Origin: Solirubrobacter deserti | Lineage (GTDB): Bacteria; Actinomycetota; Thermoleophilia; Solirubrobacterales; Solirubrobacteraceae | Length of the DNA stretch: 64,000 nucleotides | Assembly: GCF_027587175.1 (NCBI RefSeq) | Contig: NZ_JAPCID010000001.1 | Coordinates: 124,001 to 188,000 of the forward strand | Reading direction: 5' to 3' | Part shown: one piece after another, positions 1 to 7,789 of the stretch | Position numbering within the stretch: the stretch's first letter is position 1 | Layout: every line of letters starts with the position of its first letter | Program-made: the position numbers and the translations under genes | Notes under the pieces: generated by a model | Seen by the model: only the letters and a program-made list of their open reading frames with translations | What the model was told of the DNA's origin: nothing | The model's database searches: none

Positions 1-819
1 GATTTCCAGGAAGTGGTCGTAGGCGCCCAGTGCGCGGGCGCCCGAATCGGCCGCGCCCGCGACGAGAAAGGCGTAGGCGAGGCGATCGGTCGCCGGTGCG
101 CTGAACTGCTCGAACAGGAAGCGGGCCATGTCCGCCCGGCCGAAGGACTCGCACAGCAGCAGCGGCAGCAGGCCCGAAGCGAACAGCACCTTGCGCGAGT
201 TGCGCAGCTTGGCGTTGCGCAGCCCCCAGCCCGAGCCGCCGCGCTCGCGCTCCTTGCCCGCGAAGTCGACGCAGATCGTGCGCCAGTAGCGGACGACGTC
301 GTTGAGGAAGAAGCGCGGGACGGTCCGGTCCCGCACCCACTCGTTGACGTAGCCGCCGATCAACTCCCGCCGCACGCGGTCATACACGTCCGCGCCCGTC
401 AGCGGCTGGGACTCGAGCAGCAGCAGGATCCGGCGCGTCAGGTTCTTGTTGTCGTCGCGGTCGAGCCCGATCCGGTCGATCAGGTGCCGCCAGCTTGCGG
501 CCCGGCCGAACACGCCCTCGACGCCCGGCTCGACCCCGAGCGCGCGCGTGATCTCCGCCGTCCGCGACAGGCCGACCGTCTCGTCCTCGACCAGCAGCAG
601 CCAGTCGTCGTCGGAGCCCTCGACCACCTCGTGCCGTCCCCACGAGCCCATCAGGCACAGCGCGCTGCCCGCCGGCAGCGCGATCTCGGCCACCGCCGCG
701 CGGCGGCCCTCCAGTTCGGCCGCCGTCCTGGCGCGGGCGGCGGCCAGGTTGGGGAACTGCGCGCCCGTGTGGCGCCCGAGCTCCCTCAGCGCCTCGCCCG
801 CGGCGAGGTCCGCCTTCAA
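1..819 (-). CDS. Nucleotidyltransferase-fold protein, cut by left edge
   Basis: About 273 residues are visible on the minus strand, open to base 1, so the C-terminus is missing. Residues 58-73 hold a GSWGR motif followed by SDDDW, the glycine-serine helix and acidic metal-binding pair of the nucleotidyltransferase fold seen in GlnD and DUF294-type enzymes. No ATG/GTG start fits. A TTG at 819-817, one base after the preceding gene's stop, is the likely start and implies translational coupling. The rest is helical with no membrane segment. The substrate cannot be told: PII-type uridylylation, nucleotide transfer to a toxin target or a signalling role are all open. Fold fairly sure, function unknown. 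Confidence 0.6.
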   Translation of the reverse strand, partial: MKADLAAGEALRELGRHTGAQFPNLAAARARTAAELEGRRAAVAEIALPAGSALCLMGSWGRHEVVEGSDDDWLLLVEDETVGLSRTAEITRALGVEPGVEGVFGRAASWRHLIDRIGLDRDDNKNLTRRILLLLESQPLTGADVYDRVRRELIGGYVNEWVRDRTVPRFFLNDVVRYWRTICVDFAGKERERGGSGWGLRNAKLRNSRKVLFASGLLPLLLCESFGRADMARFLFEQFSAPATDRLAYAFLVAGAADSGARALGAYDHFLEI

Positions 820-820
820 C

Positions 821-1513
821 TCACACGGCCTCGAGAATCCAGGGCACGTCCACGCAGCGCTCGAGCACTTCGCAGAACAGCTCCTCGTGCGCGGCCGTGA
901 GCGGCACGTGCTCGCACGCGGCCGTCACCGAGCTGACGTGTACGTGGGTGAGCCGCAGCCGGAACGCGTCCAGCAGCTCGTGACCCAGCGCCATCGTCGG
1001 ATCCAGCGACCAGACGTGCGCGACATCGAGGCAGAACCCGGCCTCCGGCAGCCGCTCGAACATCGCTCGAAGCTCCGCCACCGTCGTGCCCGCGCCCTTG
1101 CGCGCGTCCATGTTTTCAATGACGGCGCGGCGCCCCAGCGCGCGGTAGGCCGAGGGATCGGCCAGCGTGTCCGGGTGCAGGACGATCGCGTCCACCACCG
1201 GCGGCAGCTCGGACAGCGCGGCGGCCAGCGCACGGTCGCCCAACTCGAGGTGCTTGGTTGGCGCATGCACGCTGACGAAGCGGAACGGCAGCCACGGATC
1301 CTCGTCCAGGAAGGCCGCCAGACCCGGCAGCTCACGCTCGCTCAGCGCCGCCAGCTCCACCGCCGCACCTGAGAAGTCCCGCGCGGCCTCCACGAGCGCC
1401 GGCCAGTCCCCGCGCTGCTCGTGCAGCGCGCCCGTCGACAAGCCCGCACGCAGGTGGTTCGCCACCACTCCACGCGCGGAGGGCAAGGCGTACGGCGCGA
1501 CCAGGGACGTCAT
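821..1513 (-). CDS. TIM-barrel sugar isomerase/AP-endonuclease-like protein
   Basis: A 230-residue protein of the xylose-isomerase-like TIM-barrel superfamily. The barrel pattern shows in SVHAPTK, IVLHP, AVIENMD, FCLDVAHVW and LTHVHVS, placing His, Glu and Asp at strand ends as in metal-dependent sugar-phosphate isomerases and endonuclease IV. The reading frame extends upstream to 1564, but ATG 1513 is chosen because it gives a normal N-terminus and lies 7 bases after a TAGGGT -10 box. It is followed at one base by the nucleotidyltransferase. The substrate is unknown. It diverges from the HxlR regulator, which may control it. Confidence 0.65.
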   Translation of the reverse strand: MTSLVAPYALPSARGVVANHLRAGLSTGALHEQRGDWPALVEAARDFSGAAVELAALSERELPGLAAFLDEDPWLPFRFVSVHAPTKHLELGDRALAAALSELPPVVDAIVLHPDTLADPSAYRALGRRAVIENMDARKGAGTTVAELRAMFERLPEAGFCLDVAHVWSLDPTMALGHELLDAFRLRLTHVHVSSVTAACEHVPLTAAHEELFCEVLERCVDVPWILEAV

Positions 1514-1520
1514 TCCCAAC

Positions 1521-1526
1521 ACCCTA
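1521..1526 (-). promoter_or_regulatory. -10 box of a leaderless promoter for the TIM-barrel gene
   Basis: TAGGGT reads on the minus strand and is followed by 7 bases and then ATG 1513. The spacing puts the transcription start at or next to the A of ATG. No -35 box is obvious. Confidence 0.45.
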
Positions 1527-1574
1527 CGGGTGCCCGCGGACGGACACCGGGCAAGCGCGGGCACATGTGATCGC

Positions 1575-1580
1575 TACCGT
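1575..1580 (+). promoter_or_regulatory. -10 box for the HxlR regulator
   Basis: TACCGT lies 10 bases before ATG 1591, giving a leader of only a few bases. It fits TANNNT and is on the strand opposite the divergent promoter at 1521-1526. Confidence 0.35.
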
Positions 1581-1590
1581 TTTCCTCACG

Positions 1591-2043
1591 ATGTATGAGC
1601 TGGATCGCCCCGTCAGCTGCTCGATCGGCCGCGCGATGGACATCCTCGGAGAGCGCTGGACGTTCCTCATCCTGCGCGAGGCGTTCTACGGCGTGCGCCG
1701 GTTCAGCGACATGCAGCGCAATCTCGGGATCGCGCGCAACATCCTGTCCACCCGCCTGCAGACGCTCGTCGCGCACGGCATCCTCGAGCGCCGCCTCTAC
1801 CAGGAGGAGCCGCCGCGCCACGACTACCGCCTGACCGAGGCGGGCCGTGATCTGTACCCCGCGATCGTCGCGCTGATGCGCTGGGGCGACCGCCACCTCT
1901 CTGGCGAGTGCCCGCCGGTCGTGCTGCGCCACAACACGTGCGGCCACGAGGCGGACCCGCTGCTCGTGTGCTCGCACTGCCACGAGGAGCTGGACCCGCA
2001 CGAGGTCACGCCCGAGCGCAACGTGGACGTCGCCAGCGTGTGA
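1591..2043 (+). CDS. HxlR-family winged-helix transcriptional regulator
   Basis: A 150-residue MarR/HxlR-type regulator. Residues about 5-95 carry the family pattern: CSIGRAMDILGERWTFLILRE, then RFSDMQRNLGIARNILSTRL as recognition helix and a wing rich in Arg and acidic residues. The C-terminus has a Cys cluster (HNTCGH, then CSHC), a likely zinc-ribbon or redox-sensing extension seen in some HxlR proteins. Start ATG 1591 matches the family N-terminus; an upstream start at 1567 is possible but is poorly placed relative to the -10 box. It is divergent from the TIM-barrel gene, its most likely target. Confidence 0.85.
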   Translation: MYELDRPVSCSIGRAMDILGERWTFLILREAFYGVRRFSDMQRNLGIARNILSTRLQTLVAHGILERRLYQEEPPRHDYRLTEAGRDLYPAIVALMRWGDRHLSGECPPVVLRHNTCGHEADPLLVCSHCHEELDPHEVTPERNVDVASV

Positions 2044-2058
2044 TGCGCCGGGCGCATC
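2042..2058 (+). terminator. Hairpin at the HxlR stop codon
   Basis: GATGCGC, loop CGG, GCGCATC: a perfect 7-bp stem that begins inside the TGA stop. There is no T-run, as is common in GC-rich actinobacteria. It could end the regulator transcript. Confidence 0.45.
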
Positions 2059-2076
2059 GGGCGTAGTGAGGTCGAG

Positions 2077-2829
2077 ATGATCGACCTCCCGCCTCCCAGC
2101 GTCCACGTCCCCGACCTGCGCGGCCTGACCGTCGCGGAGGCCTCGGCGCAGCTGCGTACCGCCGGCCTACGGCCCGAGAGCGGGCTGCGCCTCGAATGGC
2201 GTGACGGCCGGTTCCGGCCCGCGGCGGCCGGGCGCGTCGCCAGCCAGTCGATCAAGCCCGGGGCGCGCGTGTCCCGCGGGGTGACGGTCACGGTCGGCAC
2301 GACCGGGCCAAAGCTCGACGTCGAGACGTTCGGCCGGATCGGCTTCGAGCGCGGCCGGATCGCGCTCGGCGACCTCAGCCGCGCCTGCGTGCGCTACGAC
2401 CACGCCACGATCGGGCCGACGCGCAACGGCGCGCGCCCGATCACGCTGTGGGGGATGCGTGTCAAGGGCTGCGCGCCCGCCCGCCGGGTCGAGCTGCAAC
2501 CGCCCGCGGGCTGGACGATCCACACCAACGCGGTGCCGGTCGTTGCGCCTTCACGGCCCGACCCGAAGCGGACCGCCGACCCCCGGCGCGCGCCCCGGGA
2601 GGGCATGATGCTGATGCCGGACCGGCGCAGCGTGCTCGTCCAGTTCAGCCGCGACGCGTGCCACGGGGTGATGAAGGCATCCGTGACGGTGCGCAGCCGA
2701 ACGATCACGCCGCGCGTCACGCTCGGCGCTCGCCCCGGCTACAAGGGCGTGTGCATCGCGCGCCTGGACCACGACAGCGTCCTGATCCGGCTGCCCCGTC
2801 CCGCTCCGCTCGGCGTGAAGTTCAGCTAG
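2077..2829 (+). CDS. Single-PASTA-domain protein
   Basis: A 250-residue protein. Residues 8-75 form one PASTA repeat: VPDLRGLTVAEASAQL, then the SQSIKPGARV and VTVTVG blocks. PASTA domains bind peptidoglycan fragments or beta-lactams and usually sit outside the membrane on serine/threonine kinases or penicillin-binding proteins. Here there is no kinase, no membrane segment and no clear signal peptide. The remaining 170 residues are beta-rich, contain three Cys (RACVRY, KGCAPA, DACHG) and are not recognised. The gene converges on the next one and shares the tetramer CTAG as both stops. Confidence 0.65.
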   Translation: MIDLPPPSVHVPDLRGLTVAEASAQLRTAGLRPESGLRLEWRDGRFRPAAAGRVASQSIKPGARVSRGVTVTVGTTGPKLDVETFGRIGFERGRIALGDLSRACVRYDHATIGPTRNGARPITLWGMRVKGCAPARRVELQPPAGWTIHTNAVPVVAPSRPDPKRTADPRRAPREGMMLMPDRRSVLVQFSRDACHGVMKASVTVRSRTITPRVTLGARPGYKGVCIARLDHDSVLIRLPRPAPLGVKFS

Positions 2830-3266
2830 CCGCCGAACACCGTCCGCGCGACCTCCTCGGCCATGCGCGGGTCGGCCGAACCGGCCTGAACGAGGTGACA
2901 GGCCTTGAAGCCCATGACGATCCGCCCGCCGTTCTCCGGCGCGAGCCGCGCGACGGCGCGGCCGTCGATCTCACCGCGGCTGACGACGTCCCCCGGCGCC
3001 GCGCGCTCGCCCACGGCGTCGAGGTCCTCTTCCTCCCCGTCCGGGACCCGGACGGCGGCGAGGTAACCCGTCACGCGCGAGCCCGTGCGGCGCACCTCGC
3101 GGGCGTCGTCGGCCAACGAGCGCTGCGCCACGTAGCGGTAGCCCGCCGGCGGGTCGCCGTAGAGCTCGGGCGGGGCGACGCAGCGCTCCCCGTCGAGCAG
3201 CCGTTCGCCGGCGCCGGCCGCGAGGGCGAGCACGACGACGCCGGCGATCAGCATCCACGGCCGCAC
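2826..3266 (-). CDS. Small exported protein of the flotillin operon
   Basis: A 146-residue protein with an N-terminal hydrophobic segment (residues 4-19, WMLIAGVVVLALAAGAG) that is a signal peptide or membrane anchor. The rest is a small soluble domain with two Cys (ERCVAPP and KACHL) that could pair outside the cell. I do not recognise a family. GTG 3266 overlaps the flotillin stop by one base (TAGTG), so it is the last gene of the NfeD-flotillin operon and is probably co-translated. Its stop shares CTAG with the convergent PASTA gene. Confidence 0.6.
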   Translation of the reverse strand: MRPWMLIAGVVVLALAAGAGERLLDGERCVAPPELYGDPPAGYRYVAQRSLADDAREVRRTGSRVTGYLAAVRVPDGEEEDLDAVGERAAPGDVVSRGEIDGRAVARLAPENGGRIVMGFKACHLVQAGSADPRMAEEVARTVFGG

Positions 3267-4687
3267 TAGGGCTTGGGGTCCTCCTTCGCCACGGGCCCGG
3301 CGCCGTTGCCCTTGACGTTGGTCGCGCGCGTGCGGGCGAGCGCGCCCTGCGCCATCTCCAGCGCCGGGCCGGCCTGCCCGATCACCTGCGCGATGATCTC
3401 GCTGATGCCCTGGGCGCCGTTGAGCACGGTCAGGTTGTCGACATGCTTGAAGGACTCGGAGGCGGCGCGCACGATGTCCGGAAGCTGCTCGGCGATCTGC
3501 TGGCCGATGACGGCGTCAGCTTCCTTCTCGAGCGCCTCCGCGCGCTTGGCGATCGCCTCGGCCTCGGCCAGGCCCTTGGCCCGGATCGACGCGCCCTCGG
3601 CCTCGCCGCGGGCCTTGGTCGCTTCCGCCTCGGCCACGCCGCGCTGGGTCGTGACGCGCGCCTCGGAGGCGCCGATCTGCTCGATCTGCTTGGCCTTGGC
3701 CACCGCCGCGAGCTCGACCTCGCGCGCCTGCGCCTCCGCGATCGAGATGCGCGCGGCGCGCTCGGCCTCGGCCTGCACCTGCTTCTCGTAGGCCGAGGCG
3801 TCGGCCGGCTTGCGGATCTGCGTGTTCAGGCGCTTCTCCTCGCGCTCGGCCTCGAGCTCGGCCACCGCGGTCTCCTGCACGACGACCTGCTTGCGCGCCT
3901 CGGCGTCCGCCAGCGGGCCGGCCTGGGCGGACTGCGCGGCCTGCTTGTCGATCTCGGCCTGGTAGGCGGCGCGCTTGATCTCGCTGTCGCGCCGGGCGGC
4001 GGCCTTCAGCGCCTCCGCCTCCTGCTCGCGCTCGGTCGCCTCGCGGTCGGCGGCGGCCTGCGCGATGCGCGCCTGCATCTTGACCTCCGCCGCCCGCGGC
4101 TCGCCGAGCGCGCGGATGTAGCCCGTCGGGTCGATGATCTCCTGGATCTGCAGCGAGTCGATGACGAGGCCGAGCTTCTGCATCTCGTCGGCGGACGCGT
4201 CCCGCGTGGACTGCGCGAGCTCGTTGCGGTTGGCGATCAGGTCCTCGACCGACATCGAGCCGATGATCGAGCGCAGGTGGCCGTGGAAGACCTCGCGGAC
4301 GAGGTCGTGCATCTGGCCCGACTGGGCCTCGAGGAAGCGCACGCCGGCGTTGGTGATCGACGCCTCGTCGTCCCCGACCTTGAAGATCGCGACGCCGCGG
4401 ACGCCGACCGGGATCTTCTGCGAGTCCACGCCCTCCACCTCCAGCAGCGCCTTGTCGGCCTGCATGCCGAGGTACTGGGCCTTCTGCAGGACGGGCACGA
4501 CGAATGCGCCGCCGCCCGTGATGATCTTGAAGATCCGGTCGCCGACGGCGCGGCCCTTGACGCCGAGCCCGGTGACGATCAGCGCCTCGTCGGCCGCCGG
4601 GACCCTCCACAGCACTTTGAAGAGGATCGCGAAAATCAGCGGCACGAGCACCACTGCGGCGATGATCACGATGAGCGTGGGAGACAC
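3266..4687 (-). CDS. Flotillin-like SPFH membrane scaffold protein
   Basis: A 473-residue flotillin/YqiK-type protein. Residues 1-24 are one membrane segment, residues about 28-200 are the SPFH/band-7 domain (ALIVTGLGVKGR, GGGAFVVPVLQ, VRGVAIFKVGD), and residues about 205-410 are a long Ala/Glu/Arg-rich coiled coil with the repeated AEAEA pattern typical of flotillins. Such proteins oligomerise in the inner membrane and organise rigid lipid domains. The start is GTG 4687, preceded by AGGAG; the frame upstream of it is a shadow of the NfeD-like gene. NfeD partners are the usual neighbours of flotillins. Confidence 0.88.
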   Translation of the reverse strand: MSPTLIVIIAAVVLVPLIFAILFKVLWRVPAADEALIVTGLGVKGRAVGDRIFKIITGGGAFVVPVLQKAQYLGMQADKALLEVEGVDSQKIPVGVRGVAIFKVGDDEASITNAGVRFLEAQSGQMHDLVREVFHGHLRSIIGSMSVEDLIANRNELAQSTRDASADEMQKLGLVIDSLQIQEIIDPTGYIRALGEPRAAEVKMQARIAQAAADREATEREQEAEALKAAARRDSEIKRAAYQAEIDKQAAQSAQAGPLADAEARKQVVVQETAVAELEAEREEKRLNTQIRKPADASAYEKQVQAEAERAARISIAEAQAREVELAAVAKAKQIEQIGASEARVTTQRGVAEAEATKARGEAEGASIRAKGLAEAEAIAKRAEALEKEADAVIGQQIAEQLPDIVRAASESFKHVDNLTVLNGAQGISEIIAQVIGQAGPALEMAQGALARTRATNVKGNGAGPVAKEDPKP

Positions 4688-4688
4688 G

Positions 4689-4916
4689 TCAGGACTCCTG
4701 GTTGAGGGGGGTGACGACCACGAGCCGGGGTGGCACGTAGTCGACGACGACGATCTCCGTGTAAGGGGCGACCGTCCCGTTGTCGGCATCGCGCGCGAGG
4801 AACGCTTCCACGCCTCCGCGGATCGAGACCATGACCTCGCCCGTGCGGCCCGGGGCGATCCCTCCCGTGGAGGTCACCCGGCCGTGGGCCCCGACTGGCG
4901 AATGTGGCATGGTCAA
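4689..4916 (-). CDS. Short NfeD-like OB-fold protein
   Basis: A 75-residue protein made almost entirely of the soluble C-terminal NfeD/YuaF OB-fold: GRVTSTGGIAPGRTGEVMV, an acidic turn, EIVVVDYVPPRLVVVTPL. It lacks the membrane helices that longer NfeD proteins carry. NfeD and flotillin are encoded together in many bacteria and act at the membrane; here the flotillin start lies 2 bases beyond this stop. Start is TTG 4916 or ATG 4910, both just after a TACGCT -10 box. Confidence 0.7.
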   Translation of the reverse strand: MTMPHSPVGAHGRVTSTGGIAPGRTGEVMVSIRGGVEAFLARDADNGTVAPYTEIVVVDYVPPRLVVVTPLNQES

Positions 4917-4924
4917 AGCAGCGC

Positions 4925-4931
4925 TAGCGTA
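4925..4931. promoter_or_regulatory. Overlapping divergent -10 boxes, NfeD operon and fumC
   Basis: TAGCGT (4925-4930) reads toward fumC and TACGCT (4931-4926) reads toward the NfeD-like gene. The two hexamers overlap by five bases, so RNA polymerase could serve only one direction at a time. fumC would have a leader of about 30 bases with a GGAGGAG ribosome site. Confidence 0.4.
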
Positions 4932-4966
4932 AGGGTTCGCAACCGGTTGATGACGCGGAGGAGCCC

Positions 4967-6295
4967 ATGAGCGTGCAGGACACCCCGACGGAGCTGTGGG
5001 GCGGCGAGACCACCAAGGCTGTCGCGAACTTCCCCGTTTCGGGAGAACGCGTCCCGTTGCCGGTCGTGCGCTGGCTCGGCCGCATCAAGGGCAACGCCGC
5101 CCGCGTGAACGCGGAGCTCGGTCTGCTCGACCAGGAGCTGGCGGACAAGATCGCGGCCGCCGGGGACGAGATCGCGCAGGGCAAGCACGATGACCAGTTC
5201 CCGGTCGACGTCTTCCAGACGGGCTCCGGCACGAGCTCGAACATGAACGCCAACGAGGTCATCGCGACGCTCTCGGGCGCGCACCGCAACGACCACGTGA
5301 ACATGGGGCAGAGCTCCAACGACGTGTTCCCGTCCGCCGTGCACCTCGCCGCGCTGGACGAGGCGACGAACACGCTGCTCCCCGCGCTGCAGCAGCTGGA
5401 GGATTCCTTCGCCGCCAAGGCCGAGGCGTTCAAGGACCTCGTCAAATCCGGCCGCACGCACCTGATGGACGCCGTCCCGGTCACGCTCGGCCAGGAGTTC
5501 TCGGGCTACGCGGCGCAGATCCGCCTCGGTCGCAAGCGCGTCGAGAACGCGCTGCCCCAGGTCGCGCAGATCCCGCTCGGCGGCACCGCCACGGGCACCG
5601 GCCTGAACACGCATCCCGACTTCGCGGCCAAGGTCCGCGAGAAGCTCTCAGCGGAGACGGGGCTCACCATCTCCGCTCCTGAGGACCCGTTCGAGGCCCA
5701 GGGCAACCGCGACGCGCTCGTCGAGCTGTCCGGCGCGCTGAAGGTGATCGCGGTGTCGCTCACCAAGATCGCCGGCGACCTCGCGCTGATGGGCTCGGGC
5801 CCGCGCGTCGGCATCGGCGAGATCTTCCTGCCCGAGCTGCAGAAGGGCTCCTCGATCATGCCGGGCAAGGTCAACCCGGTCATCCCGGAGGTCGTGCTGC
5901 AGGTGTCGGCGCAGGTGATCGGCAACGACACCGCGATCACGATCGGCGGTCTGCAGGGCCAGTTCGAGCTCAACGTCCGGATCCCGCTGATCGCCCGCAA
6001 CCTGCTGCAGTCGATCCACCTGCTCTCGACGACGTCGAAAATCTTCGCGGAGAAGTGCGTCGACGGGATCGAGCCCAACCACGCGGGGCTCGAGGCCTCC
6101 GCGGAGGGCACGCTCGCCGTCGCCACCGCGCTGAACCCGTTCATCGGCTACGACAAGGCCGCCGACATCGTCAAGGACGCCGCGGAGAACGGCGGCACCC
6201 TGCGCGAGGTCGCGCGCAAGCACGGCGTGGACGAGGAGACCCTGGACAAGGCGCTCAACCTGCGCAAGATCGCCGCCGGGTCCTCCGCTGAGTGA
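4967..6295 (+). CDS. fumC: Class II fumarate hydratase
   Basis: A 442-residue iron-free fumarase that interconverts fumarate and malate in the TCA cycle. It has the family signature GSSIMPGKVNP near residues 295-305, the substrate loop TGSGTSSNMNANEV, the catalytic GRTHLMDAVPVTLGQE block with its His, and SSNDVFPS. Length is close to the usual 460. A strong GGAGGAG ribosome site precedes ATG. Argininosuccinate lyase and aspartase share the fold, but the loop sequences are those of fumarase. Two acetyltransferases and a transporter follow in the same direction with overlapping ends. Confidence 0.95.
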   Translation: MSVQDTPTELWGGETTKAVANFPVSGERVPLPVVRWLGRIKGNAARVNAELGLLDQELADKIAAAGDEIAQGKHDDQFPVDVFQTGSGTSSNMNANEVIATLSGAHRNDHVNMGQSSNDVFPSAVHLAALDEATNTLLPALQQLEDSFAAKAEAFKDLVKSGRTHLMDAVPVTLGQEFSGYAAQIRLGRKRVENALPQVAQIPLGGTATGTGLNTHPDFAAKVREKLSAETGLTISAPEDPFEAQGNRDALVELSGALKVIAVSLTKIAGDLALMGSGPRVGIGEIFLPELQKGSSIMPGKVNPVIPEVVLQVSAQVIGNDTAITIGGLQGQFELNVRIPLIARNLLQSIHLLSTTSKIFAEKCVDGIEPNHAGLEASAEGTLAVATALNPFIGYDKAADIVKDAAENGGTLREVARKHGVDEETLDKALNLRKIAAGSSAE

Positions 6296-7076
6296 GCTAG
6301 CCGCGATCGACGCGTTCCTCGACGCGGCGCCGCGCAGCGCGGCCCGCGTCGAGGAGGTGGGCCCGTTCACGCTGTTCGTCTCGCGCGCGCCGTGGCCGTA
6401 CTACGCGCGGCCGCGCGTGGGTGAGGGCGAGCAGACGTTCACCCGCGAGGACGTCGCGGCCGTCCGTGCCCGCCAGGCGGAGCTGCGCGTGCCGCACATG
6501 TTCGAGTGGGTGCACGAGACGGCCCCGACGCTGCGCGACGCGGTCGACGCGGAGGTGATCGAGGTGCCGCTGCTGGTCCTGGACCGCGCGGCGTGGCGGC
6601 CGCTTGAGGCACCCGAGAGCATGGGCCTGCGCCTGCTCGACGCCGACGACGCAGCGCTCGCCGCCGCGCTCGGCGTCGAGCAGGTCGGCTTCGCCGCGGC
6701 CGGCACCGCGCCCGGCCCGCAGGCGATCACCGAGCGCGACGCCGCCGCGCGCGAGCAGGACGCCGCCCGGCTCGACTACCTGCGCGAGCGCTTCCGCCGC
6801 GGGACGAGCGTGACCGCCGTGGCCGAGAACGAGTCCGGCCCGGTCGCGGTCGGGACGCTGCGGCCGGTGGACGCGGTGGCGGAGATCGTCGGCGTGGCGA
6901 CGCTTCCGGCGGTCCGCCGACAGGGCCTGGGCGGCGCGGTCACCGCGTTCCTGGTCGAGCACGCGCTCGACCGCGGCATCGAGACCGTGTTCCTCAGCGC
7001 CGCCGACGATGACGTCGCGCGCGTGTACGAGCGCCTCGGCTTCCGCCGCTGCGGCACGGCCTGCTTCGTGCACTGA
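6288..7076 (+). CDS. GNAT acetyltransferase (first of a tandem pair)
   Basis: A 262-residue protein with a C-terminal GNAT domain: EIVGVATLPAVRRQGLGGAVT is the acetyl-CoA pyrophosphate loop, followed by VFLSAADDDVARVYERLGFRR. The N-terminal half, with the unusual WPYYARPR motif, is nearly identical in plan to the next gene. The first ordinary start is GTG 6357, but similarity to the paralogue continues 23 codons upstream to CTG 6288 (reading L-S-E-L), which overlaps the fumC stop; I take CTG as the start. Substrate unknown. Confidence 0.78.
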   Translation: MSELAAIDAFLDAAPRSAARVEEVGPFTLFVSRAPWPYYARPRVGEGEQTFTREDVAAVRARQAELRVPHMFEWVHETAPTLRDAVDAEVIEVPLLVLDRAAWRPLEAPESMGLRLLDADDAALAAALGVEQVGFAAAGTAPGPQAITERDAAAREQDAARLDYLRERFRRGTSVTAVAENESGPVAVGTLRPVDAVAEIVGVATLPAVRRQGLGGAVTAFLVEHALDRGIETVFLSAADDDVARVYERLGFRRCGTACFVH

Positions 7077-7789
7077 TGCTCGAGCGGATCGAGGCCTACT
7101 ACGACGCGGTGCCGCGCAGCGCCGCACGGGCGGAGGAGATCGGGCCGTTCACGCTGTTCGTGCCGACCGGCGCGTGGCCGTACTACGCGCGGCCGCGGCT
7201 CGGGCTGGAGCACGCGTTCACCGGCGCCGAGGTCGAGGCCGTCCGCGCGCGGCAGCGCGAGCTCGGCGTGCCCGAGGCGTTCGAGTGGGTGCACGACACG
7301 ACGCCGTCGCTGCTCGCCGTGATGCCCTTGGACGTGATGCAGGCACCGCTGATGGTGCTGCGCGGCGCCGTTCCTGCCGCCGCGCCGGAGGGCGTGACCG
7401 TCCGCATGATCGAGGCGGACGATCCGCTGCTGAGCGCCGCCGTCGCGGCCCAGGACCGCGGCTTCGGCGGATCGGGCGAGGACGTCGGGGACCGCGTGGA
7501 CTTCCTGCGCGAGCGCCTGGCGAGCGGCATCACGCGGATGGCGATCGCGACCATCGGCGAGGACGTCGTGGCGGTCGGCCAGCACCAGCCCGTCGCGGAC
7601 GTGACCGAGATCGTCGGCGTCGCCACCGTCCCCGAAGCGCGCCGGCGCGGGATCGCGGGCGCGCTCACGGCGCGGCTCGTCGAGGACGCCGCGGCGGACA
7701 TCGTCTTCCTCTCGGCTGGCGAGGACGCCGCCCGCGTCTACGCCCGGCTGGGCTTCGAGCGCCACGGAACGGCGTGCATCGCCGGGTGA
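7076..7789 (+). CDS. GNAT acetyltransferase (second of a tandem pair)
   Basis: A 237-residue paralogue of the preceding gene, sharing SAARAEEIGPFTLFVP, WPYYARPR and FEWVHDT in the N-terminal half and EIVGVATVPEARRRGIAGALT as acetyl-CoA loop. Its ATG overlaps the previous TGA (TGATG), so the pair is translationally coupled and arose by tandem duplication. It is about 25 residues shorter in the linker before the GNAT domain. The small-molecule or protein substrate is not evident from the sequence. Confidence 0.82.
   Translation: MLERIEAYYDAVPRSAARAEEIGPFTLFVPTGAWPYYARPRLGLEHAFTGAEVEAVRARQRELGVPEAFEWVHDTTPSLLAVMPLDVMQAPLMVLRGAVPAAAPEGVTVRMIEADDPLLSAAVAAQDRGFGGSGEDVGDRVDFLRERLASGITRMAIATIGEDVVAVGQHQPVADVTEIVGVATVPEARRRGIAGALTARLVEDAAADIVFLSAGEDAARVYARLGFERHGTACIAG

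Noticed and set aside
13-1372. Plus-strand frames at the left edge
   Set aside because: The minus strand carries a nucleotidyltransferase motif and a TIM-barrel pattern across the same bases.
3443-4705. 420-codon plus-strand frame opposite the flotillin gene
   Set aside because: Leu/Gly/Asp-rich antisense of the Ala/Glu coiled coil. No family motif and no ribosome site.
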